Shown in pieces: positions 31,864 through 38,786 of a stretch of 64,000 nucleotides of DNA. Position 1 is the stretch's first letter. Every line of letters begins with the position of its first letter. Source of the DNA: JANLUX01 sp031366005 (GTDB taxonomy: Bacteria > Bacteroidota > Bacteroidia > AKYH767-A > OLB10). The stretch lies in NCBI GenBank assembly GCA_031366005.1, contig JANLZB010000006.1, positions 1 through 64,000 of the forward strand. The letters are read 5' to 3'. A model generated the notes under the pieces. The model did not search any database. It saw only the letters and a program-made list of their open reading frames with translations, and was not told where the DNA came from. The position numbers were made by a program, and so were the translations under genes.

Positions 31864-34067
31864 TGAGTGCAGAATCAATCCCAAAAAACCGGGAGCAAAA
31901 TGTTGAGTTAGCATTATCCAGGAAAACCAATACTCCTATCACCCAAAAAATTAAAGTTGCGCTGGTGGGAAATCCTAACAGTGGTAAATCAACTTTGTTT
32001 AATATTCTTACCGGACTCAATCAGAAGGTTGCCAATTTTCCGGGAGTAACGGTAGAAAAGAAAACCGGTTACTGTAAAATTTTCCATTCAGCCACAGGCA
32101 AAGCAACGGGTTTTGAAATTGTGGATTTGCCCGGCACATATAGTCTTTATCCCAAATCTCCTGATGAACGCATTCCCTTTGAAGTGCTGTGTGATCAGAA
32201 AGAGGAAAACCATCCTGACTGTGTAATTATTATTGTTGATGGCACCAATCTGAAGCGCAGCCTCTTTCTTGCTTCGCAGGTTATTGATTTGAAGATACCA
32301 ACTTTAATTGCGCTCAACATGATGGATCTGGTGCGTGCTCATGGAGTCACTATTAATATAAAAGAGTTGGAGTTGAGAATGGGTGTTCGCATAGTTCCCA
32401 TTAATGCGCGTAGTAACGAAGGTATTGAGGAACTCAAGCAGGCACTCGTGAATGATCTTCCTGTTCCGGTGCGTGATATTTTTGAAACCCGCGAATTAGC
32501 TCCTGTTATTGTAAATGATATTAAAGAAACACTCAATAGCAAAAGCGATTATGCAGCTTTCCAGATTGCACATCATGCAGATACGTTGCAAACTTTTTTA
32601 ATTGCTGATGAACTAAAGAAAAAAGTTGCTGAGATTGTTAAAGCAAATGTGTTTGATGCACAAAAATTAAAATCATTCGAAACGCTTGAACGCTATAAGG
32701 TAATAAAGGAAATTATGAACCTGTGTGTTCAGGAAGGTAAAGAAAGTACACATCCATCCTGGAACAAACGGATTGATTCCTGGCTGATGCACCGCGTGTG
32801 GGGTTACGTTTTCTTTTTACTCATATTGTTTGTAATGTTCCAGGCAATTTTTTCGTGGGCGCAATACCCTATGGAGTTTATTGACAATTTTTTTGCATTC
32901 ACCAGCTCATGGGTGCGAACCCATATTCCTGATGGCGCATTAAACGATCTGCTCACAAACGGAATTCTTGCCGGCATTGGGGGAATTATCATTTTCATTC
33001 CCCAAATTGCGCTGCTCTTTACTTTCATTGCTATCCTTGAAGATACTGGATACATGGCGCGTGTAAGTTTTTTAATGGATAAACTAATGCGCAAATTCGG
33101 ACTGAACGGTCGATCGGTTATTCCATTAATCAGCGGAGTTGCCTGTGCAGTTCCTGCCATCATGTCAACGCGGACAATACATAGCTGGAGAGAACGCATC
33201 ATCACAATAATGGTAACTCCATTGATGAGTTGTTCTGCACGCTTACCGGTTTACACATTACTGATTGCTTTAATTATCCCTTCAAAAATGATCTGGGGTT
33301 TTATTAATCTTCAGGGAATTGTTTTGATGGCAATGTATCTCATCGGTTTTTTAGGTGCTATCGGAACAGCTTACCTGATGAAATGGTTTGTGAAAGCAAG
33401 AGAGCGCGCATATTTTATAATGGAAATACCGGTTTACAGAATGCCGCGCTGGTCCAACATTTTTTATGCGATTATTGAAAAAGTTAAAATATTTTTATTT
33501 GATGCCGGCAAGGTAATCATTGCAATCTCCATCATACTTTGGTTTCTTTCATCACGTGGCCCGGGTTCCCGCTACAATGAACTTGAACAGCAAGCGCAAC
33601 AAATTGAACAAACCAATCCTGAAAATAAATCTGTCATTTATAATTTAAAGGCACAACAACTGGAAGCATCTTATGCAGGTCATCTTGGTCATTATATTGA
33701 ACCTGCAATTCGTCCACTTGGGTTCGACTGGAAAATTGGAATTGCACTGATTACGTCATTTGCTGCCCGTGAAGTTTTTGTGGGAACCATGAGCACAATC
33801 TATAGTGCAAGTAATGATGAAACCGAGATGCATACAGTGAAAGACAAAATGCAATCAGAAATAAATCCCGATACAGGTAAGCCGAGATATAATACTGCTG
33901 TTGGCTGGTCGCTGATGTTGTTTTATGCATTCGCCATGCAGTGCATGAGTACGCTTGCTGTTGTTAAACGTGAAACAGGAGGATGGAAATGGCCTATCAC
34001 TCAGTTTATTTATATGGGTGTGCTTGCTTACATGAGCAGTTTAATTGTTTATCAGTTGTTGAAATGA
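31863..34067 (+). CDS. feoB: FeoB ferrous iron transporter
   Basis: 734 residues from the ATG at 31863 (TGATG overlap with feoA). The N-terminal G domain has GNPNSGKST, DLPGTYSL and NMMD; a helical spacer leads to the membrane domain with two gate regions (SGVACAVPAIMSTR and FAMQCMSTLAVVKRETG). GTP-driven uptake of Fe2+ across the inner membrane. The long cytoplasmic insert near residues 560-620, between membrane segments, is usual in Bacteroidota FeoB. Complete. Confidence 0.96.
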   Translation: MSAESIPKNREQNVELALSRKTNTPITQKIKVALVGNPNSGKSTLFNILTGLNQKVANFPGVTVEKKTGYCKIFHSATGKATGFEIVDLPGTYSLYPKSPDERIPFEVLCDQKEENHPDCVIIIVDGTNLKRSLFLASQVIDLKIPTLIALNMMDLVRAHGVTINIKELELRMGVRIVPINARSNEGIEELKQALVNDLPVPVRDIFETRELAPVIVNDIKETLNSKSDYAAFQIAHHADTLQTFLIADELKKKVAEIVKANVFDAQKLKSFETLERYKVIKEIMNLCVQEGKESTHPSWNKRIDSWLMHRVWGYVFFLLILFVMFQAIFSWAQYPMEFIDNFFAFTSSWVRTHIPDGALNDLLTNGILAGIGGIIIFIPQIALLFTFIAILEDTGYMARVSFLMDKLMRKFGLNGRSVIPLISGVACAVPAIMSTRTIHSWRERIITIMVTPLMSCSARLPVYTLLIALIIPSKMIWGFINLQGIVLMAMYLIGFLGAIGTAYLMKWFVKARERAYFIMEIPVYRMPRWSNIFYAIIEKVKIFLFDAGKVIIAISIILWFLSSRGPGSRYNELEQQAQQIEQTNPENKSVIYNLKAQQLEASYAGHLGHYIEPAIRPLGFDWKIGIALITSFAAREVFVGTMSTIYSASNDETEMHTVKDKMQSEINPDTGKPRYNTAVGWSLMLFYAFAMQCMSTLAVVKRETGGWKWPITQFIYMGVLAYMSSLIVYQLLK

Positions 34068-34074
34068 TTTTTAA

Positions 34075-34220
34075 TGCATACCAATTAACGAATGCTAAAC
34101 GAATGTTACGAATGCTTCGTCTGCCATTCTTTTTATTTGTATTTCATTCGATGATTGATACTACAACAATTGGATTTTTATATTCGTTTCATTCGTTACC
34201 CATTCGTTAATTAGTATGCA
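34075..34220. mobile_element. 146-bp inverted-repeat element (MITE- or REP-like)
   Basis: Bounded by GCATACCAATTAACGAAT (34076-34093) and its near-perfect reverse complement (34202-34219, 17 of 18 matching, one more pair outside). It carries internal ACGAATG / CATTCGT boxes. It begins 8 bp after the feoB stop and ends 4 bp before the sprT start. Its right end is shared with partial copies near 4184 and 13126. Confidence 0.7.
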
Positions 34221-34223
34221 GCA

Positions 34224-34838
34224 ATGGATTCAGAGCAATTAAGAAATTCTATTTCCAAATATCTGCCTCCTGATGCTGTTGATGATTGCGTTGGTTGGAT
34301 CATTCAGCATCGTATCAGTGTTCGCATCAAGCATAGCCGTGCAAGCCGTTATGGTGATTACCATCCACCACAAAAGGGGAGAGGACATAAAATCACCATC
34401 AATCATGATTTAAATCCTTATGCTTTTCTCATCACTTTTACGCATGAGGTTGCTCATCTCACCTGTTTCTTAAAACATGAAAATAAGGTTTATCCTCATG
34501 GTGAAGAATGGAAGCGCGAGTTCAGGTATTTGCTTTCCCCGTTTTTAGAAAGAAAAATTTTTCCTGATGATGTTGCCATGGCTGTAAGAAAATATTTACT
34601 TGATCCGGCAGCAAGCAGTTGTTCAGATGCAAATCTTCAAAAAGCCCTGAAACAATATGATCAGAAAAAAGAAGGTTGGTTTTCACTCGAAGAATTGCCT
34701 CCCATGGCTCAATTTAAAATACGCAGCGGAAAAAGTTTTATAAAAGGAAACCAGCTTAGAAAAAATTTTGAGTGTTATGATTTGCATTCACGGCATAAAT
34801 ATCACATTCATCCTTCGATGGAAGTGATGCCATTATAA
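34224..34838 (+). CDS. SprT-like zinc metalloprotease domain protein
   Basis: 204 residues. The zinc-binding motif HEVAHLTCF (HExxH) is followed by a second ligand region near HGEEWKREF, as in SprT/Spartan-like domains. The C-terminal part (about 140-204) contains GKSFIKGNQLRKNFECYDLHSRHKYHIHP instead of the CxxC zinc ribbon. Function in bacteria is unclear; eukaryotic relatives cleave DNA-protein crosslinks. The start ATG is 4 bp behind an inverted-repeat element. Confidence 0.87.
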   Translation: MDSEQLRNSISKYLPPDAVDDCVGWIIQHRISVRIKHSRASRYGDYHPPQKGRGHKITINHDLNPYAFLITFTHEVAHLTCFLKHENKVYPHGEEWKREFRYLLSPFLERKIFPDDVAMAVRKYLLDPAASSCSDANLQKALKQYDQKKEGWFSLEELPPMAQFKIRSGKSFIKGNQLRKNFECYDLHSRHKYHIHPSMEVMPL

Positions 34839-34848
34839 TTAAATCATG

Positions 34849-35391
34849 TTAATTTGAACTGCCTTTTTCACCCACAAAATGGTCTTCAGTATTTTTAAAC
34901 AAAACATTAAAAGTGGTGAGCGTTCCATAAATACGTGTGAGATATTGTTGAAGGTTTAACTTTTCTTCTTCAGCTAATTTGTCATTTGAATTGATACGTT
35001 GTTCCATCACTCTTAACCTGTCGCGCAACATGATTATTTTATTGAAGAAAACATCAATAGGAATTTCTTTTGGCTGTAAGCCCGTGTTGCCCGGATACAA
35101 AACCATTTTTCCTCCCTGCCATCTCACACCCAGCGGAACCACTTCCTGAAAGTCAGCATAACGTTTCATGATATTGGTAAACACGCGTTCTACCTCTGAA
35201 AAACTTACAAGATCAGTATCTGCTTCTACGGCCTCAATAACTTCGAGTGCATTGTAATTTTTTGAAACCTCAATCCGTCCTCGTTCTGTAAAAACAATAG
35301 TGTAAGTTTTGGGTTTAACATTAATCACTACTCCTGCGCCAAATTCAGGATGCTTAACACGCGATCCTATTCCTAATTCTTCTTCGTTCAT
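34849..35391 (-). CDS. Conserved Bacteroidota protein with Tudor/SH3-like N-terminal domain
   Basis: 180 residues. The N-terminus (about 5-50, LGIGSRVKHPEFGAGVVINV then TIVFTERGRIEVSKNY) matches the small Tudor/SH3-like module at the C-terminus of UvrD/PcrA helicases. The rest is helical with no known domain. Possibly a nucleic-acid or RNA-polymerase binding accessory protein; unproved. It is convergent with sprT and divergent from the YciO gene. Confidence 0.78.
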   Translation of the reverse strand: MNEEELGIGSRVKHPEFGAGVVINVKPKTYTIVFTERGRIEVSKNYNALEVIEAVEADTDLVSFSEVERVFTNIMKRYADFQEVVPLGVRWQGGKMVLYPGNTGLQPKEIPIDVFFNKIIMLRDRLRVMEQRINSNDKLAEEEKLNLQQYLTRIYGTLTTFNVLFKNTEDHFVGEKGSSN

Positions 35392-35505
35392 ATTATTAAG
35401 TTATTATGTAATTAAAAGGTTTGAGAAGTTGAGATAATAAAAATAAATCATTTGAAATTTTATCAACTTGTAAGCTCAATTATTTCTCACATCACAAAAC
35501 TAAAT

Positions 35506-35513
35506 TAATTTTG
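35506..35513 (+). promoter_or_regulatory. Putative -7 box TAATTTTG, leaderless layout
   Basis: Exact TAnnTTTG match ending 4 nt before the ATG of the YciO/Sua5 gene, same geometry as at 13784-13791. Confidence 0.45.
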
Positions 35514-35517
35514 AAAG

Positions 35518-36138
35518 ATGTTGATTAGCATACGCGCTCAAAATCCTGATGAACGATTAATAAAACAAGTGGTTACTGTTTTACAGAATGGAGGTGTTGC
35601 AATTCTGCCTACGGATACTATTTATGCATTGGTGGCAGATATTTATCATCACAAAGCCATTGATAAAATCGGATGGATAAAAGGAGTTAAATTGGAGAAA
35701 TCTCATTTTTCATTTTTGTGCAGCGATCTTAAAGACATTTCCACTTTTACAAAAAATATTGATCGCAGTATTTATCGTTTGCTGAAACGTGCTTTGCCCG
35801 GTGCCTACACATTTATTCTTGAAGCAAGCAACGAAGTGCCTCCAATTTTCAGAAGCCGTAAAAAAACCATTGGAATTCGTATTCCTGATCATCCAATTAT
35901 TAAAGGAATTGTTGATTCACTCGGACATCCGCTACTTGCAACTTCATTACATGCTGATGATGCAATAACTGAATATCCCACTGACCCAAATGAAATTAAC
36001 GCACAGTATGGAAACTTAGTTGATATTATTGTTGATGCTGGTTATGGAAGTAATATTCCAAGTACTGTTATTGATTGCACAAGTGGAGAACCGGTGGTTA
36101 TAAGAGAAGGAGCGGGAACACTGGAAGTATTAAGTTAA
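35518..36138 (+). CDS. YrdC/YciO/Sua5-family protein
   Basis: 206 residues with one YrdC domain: LQNGGVAILPTDTIYALVAD, KGVKLEKSHFSFLCSDLKD, PGAYTFILEA, IGIRIPDHP and PSTVIDCTSGEPVVIREGAG. Family members make threonylcarbamoyl-AMP for tRNA t6A37; the loop after LPTDTIYAL and the KLEKSHFSF form look more like the YciO branch, whose activity is less certain. Predicted leaderless transcript. Confidence 0.88.
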   Translation: MLISIRAQNPDERLIKQVVTVLQNGGVAILPTDTIYALVADIYHHKAIDKIGWIKGVKLEKSHFSFLCSDLKDISTFTKNIDRSIYRLLKRALPGAYTFILEASNEVPPIFRSRKKTIGIRIPDHPIIKGIVDSLGHPLLATSLHADDAITEYPTDPNEINAQYGNLVDIIVDAGYGSNIPSTVIDCTSGEPVVIREGAGTLEVLS

Positions 36139-36153
36139 GGTGTGATTCATAAT

Positions 36154-36363
36154 TTATAAATTGTTTTCATGCACTACCATTAAAAGAATAGTTGTATTTA
36201 ATGACAAATTTTTGGTAATGCTTTTACTGTAAATACTTTTCAATATACTACGGTGACGTGTGTACATTGCAATACAATCTGCCAAATGAAGTTTTAGAAA
36301 ATGATTAATGCCTTCTGCAATAGAATCATGATTAAGCTTATATTGCTGTATGATAATTATCAT
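36154..36363 (-). CDS. Possible small protein, 69 aa
   Basis: An open frame in the otherwise empty 274-bp gap between the YciO and DoxX genes. A minus-strand match to TAnnTTTG (TAAATTTG, 36403-36410) lies 40 bp upstream of its ATG. Composition is plausible (mixed helical, AEGINHFLKLHLADCIAMY), but no family is recognised. It could equally be chance. Confidence 0.35.
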   Translation of the reverse strand: MIIIIQQYKLNHDSIAEGINHFLKLHLADCIAMYTRHRSILKSIYSKSITKNLSLNTTILLMVVHENNL

Positions 36364-36384
36364 ATCATAAATTTCACTTAGGTT

Positions 36385-36392
36385 TACATTTG
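36385..36392 (+). promoter_or_regulatory. Putative -7 box TACATTTG for the DoxX gene
   Basis: Exact TAnnTTTG match, predicted leader about 17 nt. Confidence 0.45.
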
Positions 36393-36412
36393 CAATTCAA
36401 ATCAAATTTATT

Positions 36413-36841
36413 ATGCATATAATCTCTCCCGAAAATTTCGCTCCCTTTTTTGTAAGGGTGTTGCTTGGCATTTTATTTTTTGGACAGGGTTATGAAAAAG
36501 TTTTCAGAATAAAAATGAAAAATGTTATTGACACTATCCGGCCTGATTATCAAAAATTAAAAATGCCTTCATTCCTGATAATTGCCGGTGCATATATTAC
36601 TTCTTATTTAGAACTTGTGGGTGGTTTCTTTTTAATCATAGGAGTGTTTAAATATATCTCACTGTATATTCTCGCATGTGATTTGCTGATTGTGTCATTA
36701 GGCATGTCATTATTAAATTCGATTTGGGATTTGCGGCATGTTTTTCCAAGAGTGCTGTTGCTTTTATTCCTTTTAATTTATCCTGCTGAATTTGACACGC
36801 TCACACTTCAAAATATCATTTCACGTTTATTCAATTTGTAA
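36413..36841 (+). CDS. DoxX-like membrane protein
   Basis: 142 residues with four hydrophobic segments. The start FAPFFVRVLLGILFFGQGYEKVF and the GAYITSYLELVGGFFLIIG block resemble the DoxX/SURF4-like family. These inner-membrane proteins have been tied to redox or thiosulfate metabolism in some bacteria, but most are uncharacterised. Single gene. Confidence 0.82.
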   Translation: MHIISPENFAPFFVRVLLGILFFGQGYEKVFRIKMKNVIDTIRPDYQKLKMPSFLIIAGAYITSYLELVGGFFLIIGVFKYISLYILACDLLIVSLGMSLLNSIWDLRHVFPRVLLLLFLLIYPAEFDTLTLQNIISRLFNL

Positions 36842-37166
36842 ACCGTGTTTACCCTCTAATTTATTCATTCATATAATTTCTTATTATGGGAGGCACCTGA
36901 AAGGATATTGTAACACTATCCGAAAAAAATAAACTGAAAAAAGATAAAAACTTTTAAGGTAATAATTAAATATTCCCTGATTGACTTTACAATACCATTG
37001 CAATAAGATGAATTTTATAAAGGGTTTTAAACATACATAAGTGATGCAGAGTGATTAAGTTTACGTATTTTATTTTAGTTAGTTTTGATAAAATTTATCA
37101 CAAGAAAGAAATTAATTGGATATAAGAAATAAAAATCAGGGATTATGGATTTTAAATAAAGTGTAA
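36842..37166. other. Very AT-rich intergenic region, no gene seen
   Basis: The stretch between the DoxX gene and the MITE holds no convincing frame, hairpin or promoter. It is unusually AT-rich, even for this genome. Confidence 0.5.
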
Positions 37167-37380
37167 GAGCCTGTTTAAATTTCATAATTCAAAAAGAATA
37201 TATATCATCCCTTCGGGATTCTCTCTGTGAACTTTACTCATTTAACTTTTAAAAATACCATCCCTTCGGAATTTTTTAACGCTGAAAGCGTGTTATGATT
37301 ATAAAAAGATCAAGCAAACTGTTAAGAATCCCGATGGGATGATATATTAAAAACTATTTTTTAAAAATTTAAACAGACTC
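37167..37380. mobile_element. 214-bp MITE with IS5-type ends and TAA target duplication
   Basis: Terminal inverted repeats GAGCCTGTTTAAATTT and GAGTCTGTTTAAATTT (15 of 16 matching) are flanked on both sides by TAA (37164-37166 and 37381-37383). A nested inverted repeat of 23 bp (37198-37220 with 37325-37347, 22 matching), containing CATCCCTTCGGGAT, makes the whole element fold on itself. No coding capacity. The CTGTTTAAA core of the ends is shared with the decayed IS at 14820-15664. Confidence 0.85.
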
Positions 37381-37414
37381 TAAATATTAAACGAGACTGA
37401 GTCATCTGATTATT

Positions 37415-38521
37415 ATGAAAACAGATAACAATAAGCTAAATCAATTCGGACTTTTAGTCGCTGATCATGTAAACGCAATGTTAGCTTACTGGGATAAAGA
37501 CCTTGTTTGCCGCTTTGCAAATGCTGCTTACATACATTGGTTTGGTGTGGGTCGCGAAGAGATGGTTGATAAGATGACGATATTTGAATTGCTGGGTCCG
37601 CTTTATGAAAAAAATCTGCCGTACATCACTGAAGTTCTTAAAGGCAATCCCCAAACTTTTGAACGCGAAATACCTAACAAACAAAATGGAATCCGTTATT
37701 CTTTAGCCAATTATTTTCCTGATATTAAAAATGGAAAAGTGCAGGGATTTTTTGTTCATGTTGCTGATATAACTTCAATAAAACTTATGGAGAAGGAATT
37801 GGTAAAATCAATTGAAGTTATTGGTGAACAAAACAGACGACTTATGAATTTTTCCAATATCATTTCTCATAATCTGAGAAGTTATGCTCATAATTTTGAA
37901 GGAATGTTATCCATTTTTTCAGAAGCGAAATCAGTGGAGAAACAAGCAGACACAATTGATATGCTAAAATCCATTTCCAGAAATTTTGTTGATACAGTAA
38001 ACAACTTAACTGAGATAGTTCATGTACAAAACATGAGCGATATAAAGCTAGAGCAAATTAATCTGAATGATTATATTTTAAAAGCTATTTCGTCTTTGAG
38101 TTTTCAAATTAGTTCCAGTAACGCAAAAATCATCAATACGGTGAGTGCCGATCTGGAAATAACTGGAAATTCCGCTTATCTTGAAAACATTCTTGTTAAC
38201 CTGATCACAAATGCAATTAAGTATAAACATCCGCAAAGAAACCCTGTCATTGAGTTGGCATGTTCAACAATAAATAATGAAATATTATTTACAGTGAAGG
38301 ACAATGGATGTGGAATTAATTTAGATAAATATGGTAATGATCTTTTCGGGCTTTATAAAACATTTCATGGCAATTCCGATGCACAAGGGATAGGTTTATA
38401 CATCACCCGCTATCAGATAGAAGCCATGAGTGGAAAGATAGAAGTGGAAAGCAAAGTAGATAACGGAACAAAATTTACCATTCATTTTATGAGAAATAAA
38501 TCAACTGAAATGGTTTCTTAG
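37415..38521 (+). CDS. PAS-domain sensor histidine kinase
   Basis: 368 residues, no membrane segment. A PAS domain (about 15-125) with AYWDKDLVCRFANAAYIHWFG is followed by a coiled linker. The phospho-acceptor His is in NIISHNLRSYAHN (H152). The ATPase domain (about 225-365) has NLITNAIKYKH, DNGCGINLDKYG and GIGLYITRYQIEAMSG. The ISHNLRSYA H-box is of the HWE-free Bacteroidota PAS kinase type. No response regulator is adjacent. Its start lies 35 bp behind the MITE, which may have moved in upstream of the promoter. Confidence 0.9.
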   Translation: MKTDNNKLNQFGLLVADHVNAMLAYWDKDLVCRFANAAYIHWFGVGREEMVDKMTIFELLGPLYEKNLPYITEVLKGNPQTFEREIPNKQNGIRYSLANYFPDIKNGKVQGFFVHVADITSIKLMEKELVKSIEVIGEQNRRLMNFSNIISHNLRSYAHNFEGMLSIFSEAKSVEKQADTIDMLKSISRNFVDTVNNLTEIVHVQNMSDIKLEQINLNDYILKAISSLSFQISSSNAKIINTVSADLEITGNSAYLENILVNLITNAIKYKHPQRNPVIELACSTINNEILFTVKDNGCGINLDKYGNDLFGLYKTFHGNSDAQGIGLYITRYQIEAMSGKIEVESKVDNGTKFTIHFMRNKSTEMVS

Positions 38522-38754
38522 TTATTAATTAATGAACAACAAAATTGAAAAGGGATTTTATTACAGACGGTAAGGATTGGGATTATTAATAAAATTCCAA
38601 ATACCTTCTTCGCCTTTTTAAATACTTATTATTCCCGTTCAACTTAATCTATTCTAATATCATAATATGCTATATTAAGTTTGACAAGCATTATGATTAT
38701 CATCTTATCAATGATTAATAAGGCTCATGTCACAATAAGAATGATTAATTCAAC

Positions 38755-38772
38755 TTTACATACATGTTACAT
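38755..38772 (-). promoter_or_regulatory. Possible pair of ATGTAAC-like half-sites, 11 bp apart
   Basis: On the minus strand ATGTAAC (38772-38766) is followed 11 bp later by ATGTAAA (38761-38755), just upstream of the FG-GAP gene. The half-site matches that of the AraC-type operators at 22-25 kb, but the orientation and spacing (one helical turn) differ. May be coincidence. Confidence 0.25.
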
Positions 38773-38786
38773 AAATTATAATAGCA

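Noticed and set aside
32804..33205. 133-codon minus-strand frame inside feoB
   Set aside because: Antisense shadow of a clear, complete feoB gene.
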